64,000 bases of DNA. It comes from Bostrychus sinensis. Lineage: Eukaryota > Chordata > Actinopteri > Gobiiformes > Eleotridae. The translations under genes and the position numbers were made by a program. Under the pieces are notes generated by a model, which saw only the letters and a program-made list of their open reading frames with translations, was not told the origin of the DNA and searched no databases. Of the stretch, positions 24,901 through 32,251 are shown piece by piece (the stretch's first letter is position 1; every line of letters begins with the position of its first letter). The stretch spans positions 31,803,659 through 31,867,658 of the forward strand of contig CM036252.1 in the NCBI GenBank assembly GCA_020698575.1. Reading direction: 5' to 3'.

Positions 24901-26879
24901 TCCACTTCTTCAGGCCCAGCACTGGAGATATGGTGGATGAAGCCTTAAAGAAATGTGATGCTGAAGAAGGTATGTTCAGTCATACAAAATAAATAACTCT
25001 GAGCATTTAGGTAAAAGAAGAAGTAAATCTACAGAGGGACACAGAGGGACACAGAGGGACACAGAGGGACACAGAGAGACACACACACACACACACACAC
25101 ACACACTTTTTTGTTTGGTTTTTGATCATTAACCCCCATCCTCATTGTACAAAGCAAAAGTGCATTTTTTTTATAATAATTCCACATATTTGTAAATGAA
25201 ACATGAATTATTTATTATTTAAAGATGTGAAGAAGTGGGTTTTTTTTTTTGGTTTGCACAGGGATTACCAGTCCTGGATAGGTCACTGATTAGCCCTTAC
25301 ACTGATTTTAATACATTTTTTACTTTTTGTGCTATTACACACACAAAAAAACAAAACAAAAAAAAAGGGTCTGAAACTCTTCCTCCTAAAGCCCTAAAAG
25401 GCCTGGCCTACAGTCACTGTTATCTAAAAGGAAATTTAACGGAATTATTTCCCACAATGCAATAAGAAAATTGTGTATCTGGTGGTGGTTACAGAGGAAT
25501 TGACATGATTTAACATCTCTGTATTGCAATTGCAGTAAAGTGATTTTAATTTAAGTCAATGGGACCAAAAAGGGCTTTAAGAGGAAGAGTATGAGGTTTT
25601 TATGAAAATCTTTGTCAAATATAATAGCCCTAGCATAAAAAATACCAAAATGAGGGCAAAAAATAAGTTTGAAAAACCCTAAGAGTGCCAGGGGGCCTAA
25701 GGGTTAAAATCAAATGGAAGCTTCTTCAATGCTATAAAGTATTGTTGTTGAAAACATTTTAATTTGTGTTCTCTAAAATTAATAAAATATCAACTCTTGT
25801 GAAGAAACATGGCTGGCTTACATACACTGACCCACATGCTTGGCCTGGTCAGTTGCATGAGGTCAGTCTCTCCTCTGACTGTCTTTGCCCCCTCACAGGC
25901 CGCTGCTCCCCGTCCCTCACAGAGATGCGTGTGGTGGAGGGTCTGCGTGTGCTGCTGCCCTGTGCGCAGCTGTCCCCCCGGCCCTGCAGCTGGGAGCACC
26001 CCCCTCACCGACTGACCCGCCAGCACTACTCTCACCTGGAGGTGACGGTGAGCGAAGAGAGCCTGGGCACCTACATCTGCAGCTGCCAGGTACTGCTGCA
26101 GCACTGATAATCTCTGTTCTGAATATGTGATTATGAATCTACCCGGCACCATTAACGTTCTGAGCAGACACTGACTGAGTTCTCTTTGTCTTCAGGAGGC
26201 ACGGCCTGGCGCCTCAGAGCCCACCCTCTGCCGTAGAGCAGCCTATCAGCTGACACTGGGAGATCCCACCGTCAAGGGAAACGTGGCCTCAGCAGGAACT
26301 CGTCACGTCCTGGCCTTCTACATCCTGGTGTTTGTGGTGGGAGTCGTGTGTGGTGTGCTGCTGTTGTTCTTTGTTACCCATAGGCCTGGCAGCACAAGGC
26401 GAGCGGGCCCCCTGCAGGATGCCTCGCTGTCAGAGAAGGGCCGTGAGCTCCTGGGCTCCTCGGCAACTCCCCAGTCCCCCAGCAGCACCAGCCTGTTCTC
26501 CGAGGGGTTCCCCCTGACCGAGAAACGCAATGGCACCGCTCCCTCCACCACCAGCACCACACTGCTCAGTAACCATGGAAATGGCACTCACCACAGCAAC
26601 AACTTCATAAACACCGGTAATGGAAATGGGAGCGCACTATACGCAAACTGTAACTCCAGTGGCAGTCGGCTCAAGCTGGGCACCGGCCTGTTAGCCGCAG
26701 ACATGATGGATGGAAGAACGGGGGAGAGGGAGATGCCCAAGGAGAGGGAAAAAGAGGCTGGGGAGAACAATGAGCTGGACTCTGGACTGGGGGCCCTAAC
26801 AGACGGACTGGGTGAAATCAGCCTCCCCATGTTTAAATCAACAGCACCGCTGGCCAAGTGTGAGGAGAGTTCAATATGA
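12768..26879 (+). CDS. sema4f: Semaphorin 4F, 14 exons seen (5' end missing)
   Basis: Class 4 transmembrane semaphorin acting at the neuronal or glial cell surface in guidance and synapse contact. Splicing fourteen phase-compatible GT-AG exons gives 806 residues before a TGA. By residue: sema domain about 12-430, PSI about 464-495 (CDLYGSCKEC), Ig-like fold about 524-580 (cysteines 537 and 576), one membrane span about 617-639, and a cytoplasmic tail of about 167 residues ending ESSI. I favour SEMA4F because the motifs GKCPFEP, AVMAGG, VPRVARVC, PRPG, DHPLM and the end CEESSI match my recall of mammalian SEMA4F, which ends in a similar ETSI. The mammalian protein is about 770 residues, so this tail is longer. 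The first seen exon starts inside a codon, so the signal-peptide exon is upstream and unidentified. Another SEMA4 paralogue is the alternative. Confidence 0.88.
13474..13533 (+). CDS. sema4f: sema4f exon (20 residues)
   Basis: Acceptor TGTGTAG, donor GAG|GTGAGT. It encodes ITWDVPQEKRKLCVAKGKTE, the tryptophan/cysteine strip that precedes the conserved CHNYI region in class 4 semaphorins. Phase 0 on both sides. Confidence 0.85.
13660..14282. repeat. Degenerate CCACCTCCACCAACTCT-type minisatellite
   Basis: About 600 bp of imperfect units built from ACCACCTCCACCAACTCT and close variants, pyrimidine-rich on the plus strand. Some units sit in phase and others have slipped. The antisense 103-codon E/V/L frame is only the translation of this repeat. 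Confidence 0.9.
14963..15480. mobile_element. TIR MITE family 'GTGG-CATCAA', copy 2
   Basis: The ends GGTGGCC and GGCCACC are exact inverses. About 55 bp of each end pair imperfectly, including AAAATAAAAGCAGAGGTAGA on the left and TCTACCTCTGCTTCTATTTT on the right. The same family and orientation occur at 11911-12533. Length is about 518 bp with no open frame. It lies within a sema4f intron. Confidence 0.75.
16005..16103 (+). CDS. sema4f: sema4f exon (CHNYIRLL region)
   Basis: Acceptor CTACAG, donor GTG|GTATGT, 99 nt, phase 0. It encodes ADCHNYIRLLEFL and YVCGTYAFDP, the most conserved semaphorin signature with its paired cysteines. Confidence 0.92.
16104..17092 (+). other. sema4f intron
   Basis: AT-rich intron of about 1 kb. 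It contains a perfect 13-bp inverted repeat at 16568-16601 and no recognised coding sequence. Confidence 0.7.
16568..16601. repeat. Perfect 13-bp hairpin
   Basis: AGGAGCCATTTCA at 16568-16580 pairs with TGAAATGGCTCCT at 16589-16601 across an 8-base loop. It is seen directly in an intron; its role, if any, is unknown. Confidence 0.85.
17093..17201 (+). CDS. sema4f: sema4f exon (GKCPFEP region)
   Basis: Acceptor TTCACAG, donor GCAG|GTCGGG, 109 nt, exits in phase 1. It encodes ELSFSLEKTKDGAV and GKGKCPFEPSQHYTAVMAG, a conserved sema-domain strand. Confidence 0.92.
17316..17435 (+). CDS. sema4f: sema4f exon (LYTAATSNFLG region)
   Basis: Acceptor TGTGTAG, donor AATG|GTAACT, 120 nt, phase 1 in and out. 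It encodes GTLYTAATSNFLGTLFDISR and ends in INWLN, matching the usual LYS/T-NFLG strand of semaphorins. Confidence 0.92.
17544..17698 (+). CDS. sema4f: sema4f exon (IYFFFTE region)
   Basis: Acceptor TGTCAG, donor AAG|GTAACC, 155 nt, enters in phase 1 and ends in phase 0. It encodes DPEFVSSAFIEQ, an acidic stretch, then IYFFFTEVAKEYD and VPRVARVCK, highly conserved in class 4 semaphorins. Confidence 0.95.
17771..17952 (+). CDS. sema4f: sema4f exon (RRWTTFLKAELVC region)
   Basis: Acceptor TATCCAG, donor TG|GTAAGG, 182 nt, exits in phase 2. It encodes GGMKTLQRRWTTFLKAELVC and FYGLFTSQ, the canonical sema-domain core. The preceding intron is only 72 nt. Confidence 0.95.
18100..18420. repeat. Degenerate GAGTCCAAGTC repeat
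   Basis: Many imperfect GAGTC/AAGTC units in both orientations (CTCGAGTC, GAGTTGAGTC, GACTCGAG). It is self-complementary on a fine scale. Such tracts are often the body of a fish DNA transposon, but no ends were found. Confidence 0.7.
18449..18778 (+). mobile_element. tRNA-derived SINE
   Basis: The head GGACGGCAGTAGCTCAGTCG contains an A box (TAGCTCAGTCGGTAGAGC) and GGCGGTTCAAGCCCC contains a B box, as in tRNA-headed SINEs transcribed by RNA polymerase III. The body has CATACTGTTGTTGTGTCCTT, and the tail reads GACTTTGAGTGTCTAGAAAA then GCACTACATAAG. Decayed relatives lie at 7255-7470 and 10668-10718. It is not a functional tRNA: no complete cloverleaf or CCA-proximal stem. Confidence 0.85.
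18779..19030 (+). mobile_element. 5S rRNA-derived SINE (SINE3-like)
   Basis: The first 100 bp closely follow vertebrate 5S rRNA, including CTCGGAAGCTAAGCAGGGT (box A) and TGGATGGGAGACCG (box C region). It then departs into a body unrelated to 5S and ends in an A/T-rich tail near 19005-19030. This is the layout of SINE3-type elements. The 3' part of 5S is missing, so it is not a 5S gene. It is packed against the end of the tRNA SINE. Confidence 0.82.
19296..19437 (+). CDS. sema4f: sema4f exon (LSAVCVFSLSDI region)
   Basis: Acceptor CTGCAG, donor CAG|GTGAAC, 142 nt, enters in phase 2. It encodes WEEGELSAVCVFSLSDINKV, GPYKELKK and ends in PVPKPRPGQ, the usual PxPRPG motif late in the sema domain. 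Confidence 0.95.
19512..19725 (+). CDS. sema4f: sema4f exon (end of sema domain)
   Basis: Acceptor CCCACAG, donor ACAG|GTAGCA, 214 nt, exits in phase 1. It encodes SSLKLPDKVLTYVRDHPLME and PLLVRKGVHYTKLAV, then LLHLGT. The intron before it is only 74 nt. Confidence 0.93.
20472..20581 (+). CDS. sema4f: sema4f exon (last propeller blade)
   Basis: Acceptor TGTGCAG, donor AAG|GTACCA, 110 nt, ends in phase 0. It encodes DRGELHRVAVVG and EIPLFSSQEPLNNILLHK. SEMA4F has a similar GHLHRAV strand. Confidence 0.92.
20582..24684 (+). other. sema4f intron, 4.1 kb, non-coding
   Basis: The largest sema4f intron in view, AT-rich. Around 21490-21585 a GTGATTAATCACACC-type stretch ending ATCAATTGACAGCACTAATT resembles the ends of a common hAT-like fish repeat. 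No exon or RNA gene was recognised elsewhere in it. Confidence 0.6.
24685..24836 (+). CDS. sema4f: sema4f exon (PSI domain)
   Basis: Acceptor TTCCAG, donor CC|GTGAGT, 152 nt, exits in phase 2. It encodes GRALVGSPQSLALLL followed by CDLYGSCKECARARGLDCEW, the cysteine-rich PSI (plexin-semaphorin-integrin) module after the propeller. Confidence 0.92.
24914..24969 (+). CDS. sema4f: sema4f exon (short linker, 56 nt)
   Basis: Acceptor CTTCAG, donor AAG|GTATGT. It encodes PSTGDMVDEALKKCDAEE, linking PSI to Ig. The phase (2 in, 1 out) fits both neighbours. Confidence 0.82.
24970..25898 (+). other. sema4f intron with short tandem repeats
   Basis: Contains five copies of a 10-bp unit (ACAGAGGGAC) at 25031-25080 running into an AC tract to 25107, and otherwise AT-rich non-coding sequence. 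Confidence 0.8.
25031..25107. repeat. 10-bp minisatellite plus (AC)n
   Basis: ACAGAGGGAC repeated about five times in tandem, then AC dinucleotides. The last unit (ACAGAGAGAC) looks like the transition from one repeat to the other. Confidence 0.92.
25899..26089 (+). CDS. sema4f: sema4f exon (Ig-like domain)
   Basis: Acceptor CTCACAG, donor CAG|GTACTG, 191 nt. It encodes VEGLRVLLPCAQ, then LEVTVSEESLGTYICSCQ, the two cysteine strands of the single Ig-like domain that follows PSI in class 4 semaphorins. Confidence 0.92.
26196..26879 (+). CDS. sema4f: sema4f terminal exon: stalk, TM, cytoplasmic tail
   Basis: Acceptor CTTCAG, stop TGA at 26877. It encodes a short stalk, a membrane span (VLAFYILVFVVGVVCGVLLL) at about 26307-26375, and a tail of about 167 residues. 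The tail is Ser/Thr/Pro-rich, then Asn/Gly-rich (several NGN and NN pairs), then acidic, and ends CEESSI. S-x-I is a class I PDZ ligand. SEMA4F is reported to bind the synaptic scaffold PSD-95/SAP90 through this end, so the same partner is inferred here. Confidence 0.93.
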   Translation, partial: EARPGASEPTLCRRAAYQLTLGDPTVKGNVASAGTRHVLAFYILVFVVGVVCGVLLLFFVTHRPGSTRRAGPLQDASLSEKGRELLGSSATPQSPSSTSLFSEGFPLTEKRNGTAPSTTSTTLLSNHGNGTHHSNNFINTGNGNGSALYANCNSSGSRLKLGTGLLAADMMDGRTGEREMPKEREKEAGENNELDSGLGALTDGLGEISLPMFKSTAPLAKCEESSI

Positions 26880-27420
26880 GCTGAAACAGACCATAAACTG
26901 TATTTATACGCCCCGCCCCCCAGAAGGACTGGGTACTTTTGCACTGGCATGATGTGTTTTGCCCCCTCATGCCCCGCAGAGGGACTGTCTATGGCAGCAC
27001 TGGGAGGGTGTGTCGTGCCCCTTCAGAGGGGGCACACAGCTGATGCCAAAGGCCTGTGGGAGTTGTGTCAGATCTCAGAGAGGTGTGACTCCTGCCGGAC
27101 ACTGTGTAAATACTGTCTGTGTGTATTCAAGTGTTACAGAGAGGAAGAGGACACTCTAAAGCCATATTGTCTGTTTGTTGTTTGAGGCACTGCAGTAAGT
27201 GCACTTTGTGTGTCCCTCTGTGGCTCTGTTCTCACTCCAGACCTGCTCCAGAGGCACCACAGGACCTCCCCCAGACTGATCCAGTGTGTAAGCCCGGTCT
27301 GCACAGAGAGAGGCTGGTCTGCCAGACACTCCTCTACACACTGGACCATGGACACCACATGTTGAGTCACATGTATTGCTTTGCCCCTGTTTTTATAATA
27401 AAGCTTAAAATATGACATTT
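26880..27420 (+). other. sema4f: sema4f 3' UTR
   Basis: Untranslated region from the stop codon to shortly after the AATAAA signal at 27397-27402. It is only about 230 bp from the stop codon of the convergent sulfotransferase gene. Confidence 0.7.
27397..27402 (+). terminator. sema4f: Polyadenylation signal AATAAA for sema4f
   Basis: Canonical AATAAA about 520 bp after the sema4f stop codon, followed within 25 bp by a T/G-rich stretch (ATTTGTTTCC) suited to cleavage. Confidence 0.65.
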
Positions 27421-27651
27421 GTTTCCACGTTGTTCTTATTGTAGAAAAAATTAAAGTTGATATTTTTGATAAATGTTTTACAGCTGTATAATATCTAAAC
27501 CAAGCCAGCTGACACTATTGTAGCCGTCTGGATGTTTCAGTGGGTTAGGTGTGTTGTCAGTGGTTTTCAATAGAACTGACAGACATGACGCAGTCTTTCA
27601 ACACATTTTAAATCCTCTAATGAGCTGAAGACAAAGTGTCTAAAGCACAGA

Positions 27652-27919
27652 TTATTTTGACTCTCTCTCGTCCTCTCGTCGGACCAGCAGATGCTGTGGC
27701 TTGGTGTACTCGAACAGCCTGAAGTCCAACTCATAAATCCTGTAGAGCCTCTTCCTGTCCTCTAGGGGCACCACCTTAAACCAGTCCCACAGTGAGTCAC
27801 GGTTGGTTGGACTTTGGTTGGATGAAGGAGGAAAAGTGATGTCCTTGTCTAGCTTTAGCATCTTTAGCAGCAAGTTAGCATCTTCCTGAAGAGTCTCCTG
27901 ATGGCCGATAAAGTTATAC
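27652..27919 (-). CDS. chst12-like minus copy, last exon
   Basis: On the minus strand: acceptor CCTAG, 268 nt, entering in phase 2, stop TAA at 27652-27654. It encodes YNFIGHQETLQEDANLLL, a Ser/Asn-rich loop, WFKVVPLEDRKRLYRIYELD and YTKPQHLLVRR with a charged end. The matching exon of the plus copy lies beyond the window. Confidence 0.88.
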
Positions 27920-30900
27920 CTAGGTACAACAGAAACACAAGCTGTAATATGGAATACATTTATTCATATGAATTATTAATAACACTAAAATAAACTACTT
28001 CATTTAACCCTCCTCCTACCGACCTGTTTTACATACACAGATTACTGAGGGGGGTCACCTTGTACCCCACTGATAAAAATCTCTAAAAAAACAAATAAAA
28101 CAACAAAATACTGAGCTTTTTTTCCTCTTAAGTCATCATTAGTGATATGTTAACTGTCATTTCATGTAAAAAGTACAACATTTTCTTTGTGTATTTTTAT
28201 TTTGATAAGTTAGCATATAATTGTCATATCTAGACACCCAAAATTATAGCCTGGTGTGCCAGACTCTTCTACTTGCTTTCTGCAAAGTTTCCTCTCTTTA
28301 TCTGCAGCTGCTCTTACAAAAGCAGAAGAGCTAACTATGGTAGCTATTTTAATAACTTCTTTGACCTGATTTAGGGCATTTACAGCTTTCCTCCGTCACC
28401 TGTTGGTTATGCTGAAGTCCTCATTCAGTCCTCATCTTTGTTTTGTTGCCATTTTAAGAACAGTTACGTCCCGCTGACATCCAATTTAACAAATGCATAA
28501 AAAAAAAAAAAAAAAAAAACTTTTTCCACAAGTCTTTATACAACTGGCTTCTGCTGCTGCCTGGATTCAGAAATAAATACAGAACTGCTCATAACATGGT
28601 GTATGGTATGTATGGTTTAAAAAAAACAGGAAGAATGCCTGTTTGTTTGGGTCAGTGGTGCACTGCTTACGTCCAGCCCTTTTTCTCTGATTGTTACTCA
28701 GCCTGTGATTGTTCCACCACAGAAACAAAACTTAAGCGAAGAGGTACCAGACTAACTTCTTTGTACAGAATAGGAAACAAGTTTGTCTGACAGGCCAGGT
28801 TACAAAAATGACTATCTTTATAAAAACTGCATGTGTTATGTAAGGAACAATACACAATAATACAAAGTTTCTTCCCCTCTCTTCATTCTGATGTGGTTTA
28901 GTTTAGAATAATAAGAAACCTTTTTTTTTTTTCTAATTTTTATCGATAAAATTGGGCAATGGTATATTCACTCAATTATAGAACAATCCCAATAAATCCA
29001 CCAAAATCATGAAAAGTTGAACTTTTTCAAATAGAAATATCTTTCATTACAATATAAATAAAACTCATGCTTTAAGTATGATTTTTTATTATCAATAATG
29101 AGGCTGTAGTAGTAGTATAAAGTAGTCTAAAAATGGATTTATTGGCTGCTGTCCCAGAGCCCATTCGCAGGCCTAAAAAGTGAAGGTTAGATTCTGTCCT
29201 GGTGCTGAAACGCTGGACTTTCTCACTGATCTGAAATGCTGCAGACAGCATGTGTTTTGTTGCTTGTGTCTCCTGTAGGGGGTGACACAGGACAGACTCT
29301 AATAGTATGGTTCCTGAGGCCAGGACTGTCCCATCTGTGTAGGACCAGAGCAGGACCTGGGTGGCTTCAGACATGTTCCTGGCTCAGTTCAGACTCTGTC
29401 AGAACTTTGTTTTTAGTGATTCTTATAAATATTTTAATTTTAAAGAACAGTTATCTGCCTCAGTCAGAACCCAGAGTGAGGCCTGTATGTGACCACCTCT
29501 CTGTTGTGTGTGGACAGTGTGGTCCTGAGGGCCTCAGTAAACCTGGACAAACTTAAAAATGACGGACAGTGAGCCCCTAACCTGCCTCTAGTGTGTGGTA
29601 TTGATGTTTTGAAAAAAAGAAAAACTAATTAATGTGATAAAAAGACAAAAAATGAGGTACTTTTGACTGGGGTCATTAGTGACCCCAATATGTTTTTGTT
29701 TTTAAAATTCTTAAATTACATCAGAAACCATAAAGAACTATATGAAGTCGTAGATAACAATTAGTCTGACAAAGTCATGAAAAATCAGAGCACAAAAAAT
29801 AAAACATTTTCTGAGATATGATTAAAAAAAATGTACGCCTGGGGTCACCGCCCTCGGTCAGATGAGGGTTAAACACAAATACTTTTTCTATTCAAAAATC
29901 CAGTTAAGTGTATTCTGAAGGGGACCTACTGTATGGTGCAGGGGTGGCAGAGGCGGTGCATCTGTCTCCAGTGTGGTTCGAACTGCTCAGCCGCTGTCTG
30001 TGGGTCTATCAGGTACTGGATGAAGTGCTGGAAGGAAGGACGGATGCCTAACTTAAACGCCTTGTCCTCAGTCTCTGGGGGGTGGGGCATGTGAGCGTAG
30101 CGCTGCAGGATGTCCCGGCCAAACAAGCCGTAGAAGTAGTCGTTGCGTCGGTAGAACTTGTCTCTGTACGCCGAGATGAGATGCACAAACGGGTCACGCA
30201 CAAACAGGAACTTGGTGTAGTGCTTCAGCCTGGCCTAGGGAAGACAGCCAATCAGATGTGAGGTTAGGGTCAGCCCTCTCTGCTGCAGTTTCAGTAGGGG
30301 AGAGCAGGAATAGTTGTCACACTTTTTACTCTAGTGTAAATTACTCATTATCAAAAAATCTTTCAAGAGTCATTCATATAATAAACTAATATTAAAAGCT
30401 TTAGGTCTTGGCTTGAAGTGGGTATCTTTTTCTTTTTTACACCTTATTGTAATAAAAAGGTTTGCCATCAAAGATACCCTGAGCCACTGTGACAATCAAC
30501 CCAATGGTTTTTAGAGTAGAAAGACAAACGTTTTGAAATACATAATGATCAATGCCTCATCTATTCTTACTATGATTTTAAGCAAGGCAGTTGTTTATTA
30601 GAACTATACTCTGGGATGAACTGTAAAATGGAGGAATTCACAGCTGAAAAACATAGCCTTCACTAAATATATGGTTTTATTTAATATGGACATAGCAAGA
30701 AATTAATACAACTTTGTTGTAACCTTGCCATTTATGACTCATGTGACAACCAACCCCTGGATCAGTGAGACCCAGCCCTAACTGAGCTCCTGACTAACAC
30801 TCTGAGCTGCTAACACATGGCTTTAGCCTGCAAGCTATGAGATGACTTAAAGCTGTGATTTTTGGGGTTTTGCTGAATGTTAGAATTTTCAGAAGCTAAT

Positions 30901-31307
30901 AACCTGCAAGCTTTAAAACAAAACAAAAAACAAAAAATAACAACCACAGCAAAACAATATGAAAAATTACCCATAAAAATGACAAATTATCTTCTCACCT
31001 CAATGTTATTTGTTTAAATGAAAAAATGGCTATTGCAAAAGAAGCAGGATGTCCAACCAAATGTTGGCTAACTACATCAAAACACAGCGCCCTCTAGTGT
31101 GGCTGTAATATGCAATGAGATAACCAACCTGTGAAACAAGCAGCCCCAGTCTGCCCAGCGTACCTTTATGTCCTGTCTGGGGAAGCTGCTGAGGAAGGTG
31201 AGCATGTTGTCGCTGTGGATTCTTTCTGAGGACACAGACAGAGGGTCTGGGTACGGTCTGCTTTGGTTGAGGATGTACATAATCCTCTTCCAGTTTGTAC
31301 ATGCCAC
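27652..31307 (-). CDS. chst12-like carbohydrate sulfotransferase, minus copy (exons 3-5)
   Basis: HNK-1-family sulfotransferase, a Golgi type II membrane enzyme that moves sulfate from PAPS to chondroitin/dermatan-type glycans. Three exons are seen, at 31164-31307, 29930-30234 and 27652-27919, with matching phases. They give VACTNWKR (5'-phosphosulfate loop), VRDPFVHLISAYRDKF (3'-phosphate loop), HWRQMHRLCHPC, GHQETLQEDA, and a C-terminus with WFKVVPLEDRKRLYRIYELD then YTKPQHLL. The WF...P...YKPxxLL end is closest to CHST12 among CHST11/12/13. Exons 1-2, which encode the membrane anchor in the plus copy, are not found upstream in this window. The gene may therefore be a 5'-truncated duplicate, or those exons may be displaced by transposons. 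It is convergent with sema4f. Confidence 0.85.
28247..28801. mobile_element. TAGCCTGG-ended DNA repeat, copy 1
   Basis: Starts TAGCCTGGTGTGCCAGACTC and ends in GGCCAGGTTA. It shares long matches with 59424-60109, such as CCACAAGTCTTTATACAACTGGCTTC and CTAACTTCTTTGTA, in the same orientation. There is an A-run inside at 28500-28519 and no transposase frame. It is probably a non-autonomous DNA transposon. Confidence 0.6.
29470..29580 (+). pseudogene. LINE reverse transcriptase fragment
   Basis: Translates to CVDSVVLRASVNLDKLKND before a stop, matching the end of the larger LINE fragment at 63655-64000 (minus strand). Because it sits in the same intronic place of the inverted gene copy, it was probably copied with the gene. 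The LINE family is probably Rex1-like. Confidence 0.55.
29591..29872 (-). mobile_element. piggyBac-like non-autonomous repeat, copy 2
   Basis: On the minus strand it opens TTAACCCTCATCTGACC, with the TTAA target at 29869-29872, and contains GGGGTCACTAATGACCCC. It matches the repeats at 5470 and 62755. No open frame. It lies in intron 4 of the minus sulfotransferase copy, at the same position as in the plus copy. Confidence 0.6.
29930..30234 (-). CDS. chst12-like minus copy, exon 4
   Basis: On the minus strand: acceptor CCCTAG, donor CA|GTAGGT, 305 nt. It encodes ARLKHYTKFLFVRDPF, ISAYRDKFYRRNDYFYGLFG, then HFIQYLIDP and HWRQMHRLCHPCTI. Only three bases differ from exon 4 of the plus copy at 62399-62703. 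Confidence 0.93.
30235..31163 (-). other. chst12-like minus copy, intron 3 (929 nt)
   Basis: The first 60 bases next to exon 4 match the plus copy's 67-nt intron exactly. The rest, about 860 bp (30299-31159), is absent from the plus copy. It is AT-rich, with no transposon ends that I recognise. Confidence 0.75.
31164..31307 (-). CDS. chst12-like minus copy, exon 3
   Basis: On the minus strand: acceptor TCTGTAG, donor AAG|GTACGC, 144 nt, phase 0. It encodes VACTNWKRIMYILNQSRPYP and NMLTFLSSFPRQDIK. VACTNWK completes the 5'-PAPS-binding loop. About 21 of 144 bases differ from the plus copy. Confidence 0.92.
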
Positions 31308-32251
31308 CTACAGAAGACAACAGGCCAGGAGACAGGATAGTAAATATTCTGGTGCTGACAATATAACATTAATACTTATTTTTAAGTTTTATGCCAACAT
31401 TACACATATGTGAACATCATAACAAAAAAATAAATACAATTAAGGTGGGAATTTAAGGAGTTAGCAAGTATTATTATTAGAGAATATTAAGAGGAATAAG
31501 AGGAATCAGCTCTCAATTTATTGCAAAAAGGAACTCCAAGTGGTGTTGTAGTTGTCCAGCTTGTTGTTTCCAGAGGTGAGCTGTTCAAGTGTTGAGTGTT
31601 CTCTTATTAAGTTTAACCAGTGATTTATTTATACAATATAACATAAATCCTTTGAAATAAACAGTAAGTAGTGTAGCTCTTTTCTCTATTGGTGAGTCAC
31701 CTAAAGGGTTGCAAAATTCCAGGAATTCTCAAAGTTGGAAATTTCCCATGGGAATAAATGGGAATTTATGGGAATTTATAGGAATTTACGGGAATAAATT
31801 GGGAACTTACACAATTCAAAGCTGTCCCATGACAGGGCAATATACTATAGCATAAAAAACATTGCCTGGGAGTTCCAGCCACACCGCTGTACCAGCGGAT
31901 GAGTCTGGTCACCATTGAATCAATTTGATTTCTAGGGGGGAGCAAACCCCAGTAAACTGACAGCGGAGTAAGCCAATCAGAATATGGCGGACATCACGTT
32001 AACAAAGCAACAAGAAAGTGAGCAATGCGAAAACATCCTCTTTTTTTTTTTTAAATAAAGGCTTCTGGTGCTGTAAGCTGCTGTGGTTTTAATGACTGGA
32101 TATGTTTTTGGTCATTTAAAACAGAATTTACAGCTGAATGAAACAAACTCTCGGCTCCTTGGTGCAGCATCTTGATTGTTGTTGTTGAGGACGCTGCTCG
32201 CGAAGAACATGTGACTTAAATAAACAAATTAAAATGCACAGTATGGATGGG

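Larger units (their letters stand above)
27920..29929 (-). other. chst12-like minus copy, intron 4
   Basis: A 2-kb intron holding a TIR repeat (28247-28801), a LINE RT fragment (about 29470-29580) and a piggyBac-like repeat (29591-29872). The RT fragment and the piggyBac-like repeat lie in the same relative places in the plus copy. Confidence 0.8.

Noticed and set aside
26318..26950. Antisense frames over the last sema4f exon
   Set aside because: They are shadows of a GC-rich real exon on the plus strand.
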